This document shows positions 8,201-15,163 of a stretch of DNA of 15,628 nt, piece by piece. Below the pieces are notes generated by a model, which saw only the letters and a list, made by a program, of their open reading frames with translations, was not told where the DNA came from and ran no database searches. The number at the start of each line of letters is the position of its first letter. Positions within the stretch are counted from its first letter, which is position 1. The stretch comes from Reyranella sp. Its GTDB lineage: Bacteria; Pseudomonadota; Alphaproteobacteria; Reyranellales; Reyranellaceae. The stretch lies in NCBI GenBank assembly GCA_016780605.1, contig JADHLS010000031.1, positions 1 to 15,628 on the forward strand, in the 5' to 3' direction. The translations under genes were made by a program, and so were the position numbers.

Positions 8201-9147
8201 CGACGTTGCTACTCGGCGACATCGGCGCGACACAAGCTCGCTTCGCCGTTCTCTCGAGTTCTTCGCTCGGACCTGTTAGTTCTCTCGCTGTTGTTTCATT
8301 TGCGACGATTCAAGCCGCGCTGCGCCATTTTCTTGATCTTCAGCCTGCCGCTAAGTTCGACCAGGCCATCCTGGCCGTCGCCGGGCCAGTTGAAGCCGGT
8401 CGCTGTATCATGACCAACAGCCGGTGGGTCATCGACGCGGCAGAGCTTCGGGTGCAATTCGGGTTCAACTCAGTTCGGCTGATCAACGATCTTGTAGCGG
8501 TGGCGTATGCCTTGCCACACCTCGCATCAACAGACGTGAGGGAGTTTGGCCTTGGCAAGGCAAAGGTCGGAGAGCCAGTGGCAGTGGTAGCGCCGGGAAC
8601 GGGATTGGGAGTGGCGTGCCTGCTGGACGGCAAGGGAGAGCGGGTGCTGGCAAGTGAGGGCGGACATGCCACGCTTGCGGCATCCAACGTTCGTCAGGCG
8701 GCCATAATCGCCGTCCTCCAACGTCGCTTCGGGCACGTGTCGGCTGAGCGCGTGTTGTCGGGCGCCGGCATCGTCAATCTCTATGCAGCCATCGCAGAAA
8801 TTGAAGGCATCGAGGCTAAACCTCTCACTCCGGCCCAAATCACGCGCGCTGCTCTCGATGGCACTTGTGCGCTCAGTTGCGAAGCACTCGATGCATTCTG
8901 CGCTTTTCTTGGTGCCGCAGCGGGCGATGCCGCTCTGATGTTCGGCGCACGCGGCGGCATGTATGTTGGCGGCGGAATCGTGCCCAGGATCATCGACTAC
9001 ATTGGCCAAGCCAACTTCCGCATGCACTTCGAAACCAAGGGCCGGCTCAGCGGCTATCTTGCGACCATTCCGCTCAAGGTCATTCAGCGGCCTGATCCGG
9101 CTTTTCTAGGATTGGCGACCGCCCTCGGAGGCATGGGCCATGGCTGA
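8197..9147 (+). CDS. glk: Glucokinase
   Basis: Glucokinase phosphorylates glucose with ATP to glucose-6-phosphate in the cytoplasm. The 316-residue protein belongs to the bacterial Glk family (E. coli Glk 321). Its N-terminal phosphate loop is LGDIGATQARFA, followed by LINDLVAVAYALP (catalytic Asp region), VAPGTGLGVACL (second phosphate loop), EGGHATLAA and YVGGGIVPRI. The first loop departs from the usual GDIGGTNARFA at two positions (Gly to Ala, Asn to Gln). Start 8197 is chosen for the ATGA overlap with the beta-glucosidase stop; the frame is open upstream only as a shadow. The 3' end overlaps the next gene by 8 bases. It supplies glucose-6-phosphate, the substrate of zwf encoded about 1.5 kb away on the other strand. 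Confidence 0.94.
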   Translation: MTTLLLGDIGATQARFAVLSSSSLGPVSSLAVVSFATIQAALRHFLDLQPAAKFDQAILAVAGPVEAGRCIMTNSRWVIDAAELRVQFGFNSVRLINDLVAVAYALPHLASTDVREFGLGKAKVGEPVAVVAPGTGLGVACLLDGKGERVLASEGGHATLAASNVRQAAIIAVLQRRFGHVSAERVLSGAGIVNLYAAIAEIEGIEAKPLTPAQITRAALDGTCALSCEALDAFCAFLGAAAGDAALMFGARGGMYVGGGIVPRIIDYIGQANFRMHFETKGRLSGYLATIPLKVIQRPDPAFLGLATALGGMGHG

Positions 9148-10240
9148 TACCGATGCCGCGGCCTTCGGCAGCCACGGATCGATGCGCCGCTTCTGGCAAA
9201 GCGCGCGAGGCTTCTGGAGAGGAGATACGAGCTGGTATGCGTGGGGCCTGATCGGATTGCTGGTGATATGCGTATCGCTGCAAACTGTTGTGCAGTATCA
9301 GCTGAATCTATGGAACCGCGACTTTTTCAACGCTCTGGAACGTCGCGATAGCAGTGAGATCTGGCTCCAGACGCGCACCCTCCTCGTGTTGGCGACGACA
9401 AGCATCGTGTTGGCAGTCGTAGCGGTTTGGGGCCGCATGAGCTTCCAGCGACGGTGGCGTCACTGGTTAACATCACGGCTGGTGGCCATCTGGATTGCCA
9501 ATCGCAAGTCCTGGGCACCCGATGCAAAGGATGGCGAAGCACAGCTCGTCGAGTATCGGATTGCGGAAGATGCCAGGATTGCAACGGATGCGCCCATCGA
9601 CTTCATGGTCGGCTTGCTGGGGTCTATGCTCGCGGCCACGACGTTTGTCGTCGTCTTGTGGAATGTAGGCGGCTCGGTTGATCTTTCGCGTTTTGGCCTC
9701 GGCCAAGCGGTGCCAGGCTATCTGGTGTATGCAGCCGTGGGCTACTCAGCACTGACCACGGTGGCAATGATGAAGATGGGTGGCAACATGACATCCGTCA
9801 TCGCGCAGAAGAGCCAGGCAGAGTCAGAGCTGAAATTCGCGCTTGCTGATTTGCGCGAACATTTCCATCAACGCGTGGTCACCGATGCAGCCCTGCCCGA
9901 TCCTGCGCTCAGGACGGCGGTCGAGACGCGGCTTGGCGAAGTCGTGACGCAATGGCGACAACTGTGCGGCCAACACATGCGCACGACCTTGATTTCGCAT
10001 GGAAATTCTATCTTGGCGCCGCTCATCGGGCTAATTCTCTGTGTGCCCAATTACATACACGGTACAATGTTGCTTGGTGAAATGACGCAGTCGGCAGCGG
10101 CCTTCGTCGCCGTTCAAGGTGCCTTCAACTGGCTGGTAGATAATTTTCCACGCATAGCGGACTGGGCGTCCTCCGCGCGTCGGGTCGGAACTCTGGTGTT
10201 AGGCTTTGGTCGACCCGATAAGAAGTGCAGTCCTCTCTAA
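9140..10240 (+). CDS. SbmA/YddA-like ABC transporter transmembrane protein lacking an ATPase domain
   Basis: This 366-residue inner-membrane protein resembles the transmembrane half of the SbmA/BacA and YddA families. Hydrophobic segments are at about residues 33-51, 80-98, 155-177, 189-211 and 291-308. Family-like features are LNLWNRDFFNALERRD, VEYRIAEDARIATD and FNWLVDNFPRIADWASSARR. In YddA-type proteins (about 560-600 residues) an ATPase domain follows this last motif. Here the protein stops about 15 residues later, and no Walker A motif is visible in any plus frame up to 10600. It is either an NBD-less SbmA-like carrier or a truncated ABC transporter. It overlaps the glk stop by 8 bases, so it is translationally coupled to glk. 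Its substrate is unknown. Confidence 0.8.
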   Translation: MADTDAAAFGSHGSMRRFWQSARGFWRGDTSWYAWGLIGLLVICVSLQTVVQYQLNLWNRDFFNALERRDSSEIWLQTRTLLVLATTSIVLAVVAVWGRMSFQRRWRHWLTSRLVAIWIANRKSWAPDAKDGEAQLVEYRIAEDARIATDAPIDFMVGLLGSMLAATTFVVVLWNVGGSVDLSRFGLGQAVPGYLVYAAVGYSALTTVAMMKMGGNMTSVIAQKSQAESELKFALADLREHFHQRVVTDAALPDPALRTAVETRLGEVVTQWRQLCGQHMRTTLISHGNSILAPLIGLILCVPNYIHGTMLLGEMTQSAAAFVAVQGAFNWLVDNFPRIADWASSARRVGTLVLGFGRPDKKCSPL

Positions 10241-10256
10241 TGACACTCAAATCTTG

Positions 10257-10607
10257 TCATTGGATGACGCTGTTGGGACCTGGCAGGTCCGATGTTGCAA
10301 CAGGCCGGTGCGCAAAGTCATCAGGCGGGTGCGGCGCCTCGGTCTGTTGCAGAACGGAGACGTTGTGAGGTGCGTACACGATCGCATCAGATTGCCGATC
10401 GCGCTGCGCGGCCGTTCGGTGTTCGGAGTCGCGGTTAGGGATCTCGAGGACGACATCGGCGTAGGCGAGCGAGACGACCAACGTCTCGTTCAGGAACTCG
10501 TCCCGCAGCCGGACCGCTACGGCAACCGACGCGCAGAGAGGACCTCCTCCCCTCGTCACCAGCGCTCCCTCGATGTCGGAGATCGGAAGGCGGCTCGGGG
10601 TCGTCAC
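10257..10607 (-). CDS. Hypothetical protein, GTGA-coupled to zwf
   Basis: A 116-codon frame starts with GTG at 10607-10605, overlapping the zwf stop as GTGA, and ends 16 bases from the convergent permease gene. It begins TTPSRLPISDIEGALVTRGG and contains a moderately hydrophobic middle (LNETLVVSLAYADVVLEIP). I recognise no family. It does not resemble 6-phosphogluconolactonase or 6-phosphogluconate dehydrogenase, the usual partners of zwf. The GTGA overlap is the main argument for translation. The C-terminal third is Pro/His/Gln-rich and may be a decayed or fused tail. If it is not real, 10241-10603 is a 363-base stretch with no gene, only an imperfect inverted repeat at 10297-10350. Confidence 0.4.
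   Translation of the reverse strand: MTTPSRLPISDIEGALVTRGGGPLCASVAVAVRLRDEFLNETLVVSLAYADVVLEIPNRDSEHRTAAQRDRQSDAIVYAPHNVSVLQQTEAPHPPDDFAHRPVATSDLPGPNSVIQ
10297..10350. repeat. Imperfect inverted repeat with 32-base loop
   Basis: GCAACAGGCCG at 10297-10307 pairs with CGGTCTGTTGC at 10340-10350 with one mismatch. The left arm overlaps a perfect 10-base palindrome, TGTTGCAACA (10293-10302). It lies just beyond the convergent ends of the permease gene and the minus-strand ORF. No T-run follows on either strand, so a terminator role is only a guess. Confidence 0.3.
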
Positions 10608-12145
10608 GCGAGCTCAAGCCAGTGCCGGCCGTCACGCGCCAGCAGAGCCTCGGCGGCGGCGGGGCCCTCGCTGCCCGCGGCGTAGCGTTCGACACCGGCC
10701 GGCGATGCCAGCATCGGCTGCACTGCTGCCCACCCGGCCTCCACGTTGTCGGCGCGCTGGAACAATGTCGCGTCGCCGATCAGCGCGTCGTAGAGGAGCG
10801 TTTCGTAGCCGGTGCTCGGCCCGGTCTTGAACCAGTCAGCGTACCGGAAGTCCATCCTGACATCGGCGAGGCGTACGGTTAGACCGGGCTCCTTCGCGCT
10901 CAGGCAGAGCGAGATACCCTCGCTTGGCTGGATGTGCAGCACCAGGAAATTGGGCGTCAGGCACTCAACGGGCGTGCCGCGGAACATGGCGTAGGGCGCC
11001 TGCTTGAAGTGAATGGCGATCTCGGTTCGCCGCACTGCCAGCCGCTTGCCGGTGCGGATATAGAATGGCACGCCGGCCCACCGCCAGTTGTCGATATGCA
11101 GTTTCATCGCGATGTAGGTCTCGGTGACGCTGTCGGACGCCACGTTCGGTTCCTGCCGGTAGGCGGGGACCGGCATGCCGCGCAGGGCGCCACTGTCGTA
11201 CTGGCCGCGCACGACGTCGCACGCCAACTCGTCGGCGCCCATCGGCCGGATTGCCTGCACGACCTTCGCCTTCTCCGCCCGCACCGCGTCGGCGTCGAAG
11301 CCGTTGGGCGGCTCCATTGCGCTCATGGCCAGCAACTGCATCATGTGGTTGGGCACCATGTCACGCAGCGCGCCGGTCGCCTCGTAGAAGCGCCCGCGCC
11401 TCTCGACCCCGACGGTCTCGGCCGCGGTGATCTGAACGTGGTCAATGTGGTCGCGCCGCCACAGCGGCTCGAAGATGCCGTTGGCGAAGCGGAGCGCCAG
11501 GATGTTCTGCACCGTCTCCTTGCCGAGGAAGTGGTCGATCCGGAACACTTGGCTCTCCGCCACCAGACCGAGGAGGCGCCCGTCCAGCGCGCGCGCGGAG
11601 GCGAGGTCGGTGCCGAAGGGCTTCTCGATGACGACGCGGCGGAAGCCTCTCTCTTCCTCCCGCATCAACCCCGTCGCCGCCAGCCGCTCAACGATCGGAC
11701 CGAAGAAGCGCGGCGCTGTGGCGAGGTAGAACACGCAGTTGCCGTGGCCCCGTATTCGCCGGATCTCGGCCAGCCGATCGGCCAGACGGTGATGGGTGCC
11801 GGGGTCCTCGAACTCGCCGGTCAGGTAGGACAGGCGGTCGCGCAGCCAACCCCAGGCACGGCCGTCGAGCACACTAGCCGATAATTCGCCGGCCTTGTCC
11901 GCCACGAAGGCGTGTATGGCCTCGGTGAGCCGCCCTCGATAGGCGTCGTCCGTTCTCTCGTTGTGGTCGATGCCGATCACGCTGAAGCCGTCGGCCAGCA
12001 GGCCGGCGACACTCAGATTGTACAAGGCCGGCATCAGCAAGCGCTTGGTGAGGTCGCCATTCGCACCGAAGATTACCAGCGTCGACGCGGGCGCCGGCGT
12101 CGCCCGTGACAGTGTGGCGGGGTCGGGACAAAAACGTGCGTCCAT
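10604..12145 (-). CDS. zwf: Glucose-6-phosphate 1-dehydrogenase
   Basis: Zwf oxidises glucose-6-phosphate to 6-phosphogluconolactone with NADP or NAD, opening the oxidative pentose phosphate and Entner-Doudoroff routes. From the ATG at 12145 the protein is 513 residues, typical for the family. The nucleotide-binding motif is VIFGANGDLTKRLLMPALYNL (loop at residues 27-34), the active-site signature is RIDHFLGKE (Asp204, His205), and YIRTGKRLAVRRTEI lies in the C-terminal domain. The frame runs further upstream, but 12145 has a GGGAG ribosome site and fits homologue starts. That ribosome site lies inside the end of the pntA fragment, whose stop falls 4 bases before the zwf ATG. No pgl, gnd or edd follows; instead an unknown ORF is coupled by GTGA. 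Codon usage is GC-rich, like the glg genes. Confidence 0.96.
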   Translation of the reverse strand: MDARFCPDPATLSRATPAPASTLVIFGANGDLTKRLLMPALYNLSVAGLLADGFSVIGIDHNERTDDAYRGRLTEAIHAFVADKAGELSASVLDGRAWGWLRDRLSYLTGEFEDPGTHHRLADRLAEIRRIRGHGNCVFYLATAPRFFGPIVERLAATGLMREEERGFRRVVIEKPFGTDLASARALDGRLLGLVAESQVFRIDHFLGKETVQNILALRFANGIFEPLWRRDHIDHVQITAAETVGVERRGRFYEATGALRDMVPNHMMQLLAMSAMEPPNGFDADAVRAEKAKVVQAIRPMGADELACDVVRGQYDSGALRGMPVPAYRQEPNVASDSVTETYIAMKLHIDNWRWAGVPFYIRTGKRLAVRRTEIAIHFKQAPYAMFRGTPVECLTPNFLVLHIQPSEGISLCLSAKEPGLTVRLADVRMDFRYADWFKTGPSTGYETLLYDALIGDATLFQRADNVEAGWAAVQPMLASPAGVERYAAGSEGPAAAEALLARDGRHWLELA

Positions 12146-12149
12146 GGCC

Positions 12150-12338
12150 TTAGCTCCCAGCCTCCGGTTCGGCGATCTTGCGGTCGGGCGCATGTGGTGG
12201 TTCGAAATGGCATCGCCCGCCCGACTCGATCGCCACTTGTGCACCCAGCCGTGCGAGTCTCTCGACGACGTTTGGCACCATGGCCACGCGTTGCTCGCCG
12301 GGTCGTGTTTCCTTCAGCACCGCGATTTTGATTGCCAT
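12150..12338 (-). pseudogene. pntA: 5' fragment of NAD(P) transhydrogenase subunit alpha
   Basis: This 62-codon frame starts at the ATG at 12338 behind a GGAG ribosome site. Its first ~40 residues are the typical PntA/alanine dehydrogenase N-terminal strand-helix-strand: MAIKIAVLKETRPGEQRVAM, then VPNVVERLARLGAQVAIESG. PntA subunits are roughly 370-510 residues. Here the similarity ends at about residue 42 and the remaining 20 residues (RCHFEPPHAPDRKIAEPEAG and one Ser) look unrelated to the family. The NAD-binding domain is missing, so it cannot be a functional transhydrogenase. It ends 4 bases before zwf, and its last codons contain the zwf ribosome site, so its translation could couple to or modulate zwf. 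The neighbouring aldh gene ends 115 bases upstream. Confidence 0.82.
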
Positions 12339-12385
12339 GGGGAAAACTCCGCGACCTTTCGACGAACGCACTCGGGCGCCACCGC

Positions 12386-12397
12386 GGCAGTACTGCC
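12386..12397. repeat. Perfect 12-base palindrome GGCAGTACTGCC
   Basis: GGCAGTACTGCC reads identically on both strands and lies 48 bases upstream of the pntA-fragment/zwf start, in the gap after the aldehyde dehydrogenase gene. The position would suit an operator, but no known regulator is recognised. Confidence 0.35.
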
Positions 12398-12408
12398 TGA
12401 ACAGGCGA

Positions 12409-12443
12409 GGCCATGGGAGATGGCCCTAAAAACACCTCCCATG
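12409..12443 (-). terminator. Inverted repeats just downstream of the aldehyde dehydrogenase gene
   Basis: CATGGGAG (12412-12419) and CTCCCATG (12436-12443) form a perfect 8-base stem with a 16-base loop. An alternative, overlapping stem GGCCAT/ATGGCC (12409-12414 with 12420-12425) excludes the first. On the minus strand they begin 10 bases after the dehydrogenase stop. The only T-run (GTTTTT) lies within the loop of the larger hairpin, not after the stem, so a standard terminator is doubtful. Confidence 0.35.
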
Positions 12444-12453
12444 AGTGGCTCGG

Positions 12454-13845
12454 TCAGAATGCAGCGTTGATATCGACGACGTCGATGAGCTTGTGGTTGA
12501 CGAACTCCTTGATGCCGAGGCCGAGAAGTTCCCGGCCATAGCCGGAGTGGCGAATACCACCGAAAGGCAGGTCGGCCTTGACCATCGTCGGATGGTTGAC
12601 GAATACCATGCCAGTGGAAATTCTCCTGGCCACCTCGGCGCCGTGGCTCGGATTGGAGGTAAATACTGAACCACCTAGTCCGAACGGAGAGTCATTGGCA
12701 ATTCGAACGGCGTCGTCTTCATCCTTTGCTCGAAATAGCATGGAGACGGGCCCGAAGAACTCCCAGTTGCGAGCTGGATTGTTATCCGCGACGTTGATCA
12801 GAATCGTCGGCTGCACGAAAGCTCCCTGATTGGGAACCTTAGGTCCGACTTCGGTAGCCGTGGCGCCAAGGGTGACTGCCTGTCGGATCTTCTCCTTGAG
12901 TTCGTCGGCTGCGCTCTGCGATGACAGGGGAGCTAACGTGGTCGCAGGGTCGAAGGGGTCGCCCGCGTGCAGACCGGCCACACCGGCGGTATAGCGCTTG
13001 ACAAATTCATCATAGATCTTGTCATCGATGATCATCCGCTTGGACGACACGCAGACCTGCCCACCGTTCCAGTGGCGGCCGAAGACCGCCCACTTGACGG
13101 TCTTTTCCAGGTCGGCGTCGGCCAGCACCACGAACGCATCCGCGCCGCCGAGTTCAAGCGTCGACTTCTTGAGGGCCTTCCCCGCCGCGGAAGCGACGAC
13201 CGCGCCGGCGCCTTCGGAACCCGTGAGCGCAACGCCACGCACAAATGGGTGATTAAGGATGAGCTCGATCTGGGAATGTGCTGCATAGAGGTTCTTGAAA
13301 GCCCCTTTCGGAAGGCCTGCCCGCAGCATGAGCTTCTCACACGCCGCCGCACTCTGCGGGACAATACCGGCGTGCTTGAGCAAGATCGTGTTGCCTGCGG
13401 ACAGTTGCGGCGCAATGATGCGCGCGACTTGGTAATAGGGAAAGTTCCATGGCTCGATGGTCAGCAATACGCCGAGGGGCTCATGGACGAGCACTGCGTC
13501 ACCTTCGGCCAGATTGGCTACGGGCAGTTTCTCCGGCGTGAGCAACTTCTCGGCATTCTTGGCGTAGTACTCGAAAATGGCGGCGGACAGCTCCACTTCG
13601 GCCTTTGCCTCACAAATCACCTTGCCCATTTCCAGAGTGAGAAGCTTGGCGTAGGCGTCGATATCCTTGCGCAGTAGATCCGCCGCCTTCTGCATGACCT
13701 TGGCGCGGTCGGCGAACGAGGTCTTCTTCCAGGACAGAAACGCCTTATGAGCGTTCTCGATTGCCTGAGTGACTTCGGCGTCGGTGGCGTCGGGGAACGT
13801 CTTCTCCACTTTGCCCGTGTAAGGATTCGTAGTTGCATACGGCAT
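12454..13845 (-). CDS. Aldehyde dehydrogenase, succinate-semialdehyde dehydrogenase (Sad/YneI) type
   Basis: The enzyme oxidises an aldehyde, probably succinate semialdehyde or a similar short aldehyde, to the acid with NAD(P). It is 463 residues, matching E. coli Sad (462) rather than the longer GabD. Motifs visible are the N-terminal NPYTGKVEKTFPD, EPWNFPYYQVAR (NAD site), LKHAGIVPQSA, TGSEGAGAVVAS, LELGGADAFVVL with general-base Glu231, and WNGGQVCVSSKRMI with nucleophile Cys265. The 34-residue Glu-Cys spacing is canonical. Start 13845 has AAGGAG 7 bases upstream; the frame extends to 13935 but without a ribosome site. It is divergent from the alcohol dehydrogenase, with an FNR-type box between them. 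The exact substrate is uncertain. Confidence 0.92.
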   Translation of the reverse strand: MPYATTNPYTGKVEKTFPDATDAEVTQAIENAHKAFLSWKKTSFADRAKVMQKAADLLRKDIDAYAKLLTLEMGKVICEAKAEVELSAAIFEYYAKNAEKLLTPEKLPVANLAEGDAVLVHEPLGVLLTIEPWNFPYYQVARIIAPQLSAGNTILLKHAGIVPQSAAACEKLMLRAGLPKGAFKNLYAAHSQIELILNHPFVRGVALTGSEGAGAVVASAAGKALKKSTLELGGADAFVVLADADLEKTVKWAVFGRHWNGGQVCVSSKRMIIDDKIYDEFVKRYTAGVAGLHAGDPFDPATTLAPLSSQSAADELKEKIRQAVTLGATATEVGPKVPNQGAFVQPTILINVADNNPARNWEFFGPVSMLFRAKDEDDAVRIANDSPFGLGGSVFTSNPSHGAEVARRISTGMVFVNHPTMVKADLPFGGIRHSGYGRELLGLGIKEFVNHKLIDVVDINAAF

Positions 13846-13990
13846 GACAGTCTCCTTGTTAGATATGAAGCGCATTCGTCTGGACATGATGGGACGACAT
13901 ACTCGCCAGTCCGGTTTGTTCTCCGAGCCGCGCAAGCGTCAGTCTGCATCCAGTCGGCGTTCGTTCCTTCCGACTTAAGCCTTCTGATTT

Positions 13991-14032
13991 ATTGAACCAC
14001 CAGCAGCTCCACAGCGGTTTGATCTCGATCAA
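13991..14032 (-). promoter_or_regulatory. Possible minus-strand promoter of the aldehyde dehydrogenase sharing the central FNR box
   Basis: The symmetric box at 14019-14032, read toward the aldehyde dehydrogenase, is followed after 22 bases by TTCAAT (minus strand of 13991-13996), a 4 of 6 match to the -10 consensus. Transcription would start near 13984 with a leader of about 139 bases. This is weaker than the plus-strand arrangement, and the gene may have another promoter. Confidence 0.35.
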
Positions 14033-14059
14033 GTGCGGGAGGCGTGGGTCCGCTTATCC
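14019..14059 (+). promoter_or_regulatory. FNR/FixK-type promoter of the alcohol dehydrogenase (box 14019-14032, -10 at 14054-14059)
   Basis: TTGATCTCGATCAA at 14019-14032 is a perfect TTGAT-N4-ATCAA palindrome. TTATCC at 14054-14059 is a plausible -10 after 21 bases, giving transcription start near 14066-14067, a box centre at about -41.5, and a 32-base leader holding the GGAG ribosome site. Activation at low oxygen is inferred from the known FNR/FixK consensus. Confidence 0.7.
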
Positions 14060-14098
14060 TCTTCTCAAGCAATCACGCGATCACACGGAGATTCGGTT

Positions 14099-15124
14099 AT
14101 GGCGAAGACAATGAGGGCCGCAGTGGTTCACGCTTTCGGCAAGCCGTTAAAAATCGAGGAAGTTCCGATCCCAACTCCTGGGCCGGGAGAAGTTCTCGTC
14201 AAGATCGTCGCCACGGGCGTCTGCCATACGGATCTTCATGCAGCAGGCGGCGACTGGCCCGTGAAGCCGGCGCCGCCTTTCATTCCCGGCCACGAAGGTG
14301 CTGGGATCGTGGCGGCGCTGGGTCCGGGTGTGATGGGACTTAAGGAGGGTGATGCGGTCGGCATCGCATGGCTGCACGATGCCTGCGGCGGATGTGAGTT
14401 TTGCCAGACCGGCTGGGAGACGCTCTGCGAGTCCCAGCACATGAGCGGGTACACCGTGAACGGCAGCTTCGCAGAATACGCGATCGGCGCGGCCCCTTAT
14501 GTCGCGCGGCTTCCCAAAAATGTCGATTTCGCCGAAATGGCGCCAATCCTTTGCGCCGGCGTTACGACCTACAAGGGGATAAAGGAAACCGAAGCGAAAC
14601 CCGGAGAGTGGATCGCCATTTCAGGTATCGGTGGCCTTGGCCATGTCGCTATACAATACGCAAAGGCGATGGGTCTCCATGTTGCAGCGCTCGACGTCAC
14701 CGAAGAGAAGCTCGCTCTTGCCCGACAGCTCGGCGCCGAGGTTACGGTGAATGCCAAGGCACCGGATGCCGCAGCCCAAGTGGTCAAAGCGACAGGCGGC
14801 GGTGCGCATGGCGTGCTGGTGACGGCCGTGTCGATTCCGGCCTTCGCCCAGGCGCTGAGCTTGGTACGGCGCAAGGGCACCATCAGCCTCAATGCTCTGC
14901 CGCCCGGCGATTTTCCGACGCCGATCTTCGATGTGGTGCTGAAGCGCATCACTATTCGTGGCTCAATCGTCGGCACGCGCAAGGATCTCGCCGAGGCAAT
15001 CGAGTTCGCCTCCGAAGGCAAGGTCAAGGCGCACATTCACAAGGCGAAGCTCGAAGACATCAACACGATCTTCAGCAACCTCAGTGCAGGGAAGGTTGAT
15101 GGCCGCATGGTCATGACGTTGTGA
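14099..15124 (+). CDS. adhP: Zinc-dependent alcohol dehydrogenase, AdhP type
   Basis: This medium-chain dehydrogenase interconverts primary alcohols such as ethanol with aldehydes using NAD(H), typically in fermentation. The 341-residue length is standard. Catalytic zinc ligands are Cys42 in GVCHTDLH, His65 with Glu66 in PGHEGAGIV, and Cys152 in [11 protein letters not shown]. Structural zinc ligands are Cys96, 99, 102 and 110. The Rossmann loop GIGGLG is at 176-181, followed by the acidic end of strand 2 (LDVTEEK), which favours NAD. Start 14099 has GGAG upstream; the frame is open back to 14033, but that start would precede the predicted transcription start. It is paired divergently with the aldehyde dehydrogenase, and the two could link alcohol, aldehyde and acid. 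Only 39 bases separate it from the broken adaptor gene. Confidence 0.95.
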   Translation: MAKTMRAAVVHAFGKPLKIEEVPIPTPGPGEVLVKIVATGVCHTDLHAAGGDWPVKPAPPFIPGHEGAGIVAALGPGVMGLKEGDAVGIAWLHDACGGCEFCQTGWETLCESQHMSGYTVNGSFAEYAIGAAPYVARLPKNVDFAEMAPILCAGVTTYKGIKETEAKPGEWIAISGIGGLGHVAIQYAKAMGLHVAALDVTEEKLALARQLGAEVTVNAKAPDAAAQVVKATGGGAHGVLVTAVSIPAFAQALSLVRRKGTISLNALPPGDFPTPIFDVVLKRITIRGSIVGTRKDLAEAIEFASEGKVKAHIHKAKLEDINTIFSNLSAGKVDGRMVMTL

Positions 15125-15163
15125 GGAATTCCGATCCAGGTTTTCATGACGGAGTCGCGGTGA

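Noticed and set aside
10206..10685. Plus-strand frame after the permease as a frameshifted ATPase domain
   Set aside because: I looked for Walker A, the ABC signature and Walker B in this frame and found none; it soon becomes antisense to zwf.
10934..11884. 316-codon plus-strand open frame within zwf
   Set aside because: Antisense shadow of zwf, His/Val/Gly-rich, without motifs.
12967..13677. 236-codon plus-strand open frame within the aldehyde dehydrogenase
   Set aside because: Antisense shadow; the minus strand carries the canonical ALDH Glu and Cys motifs.
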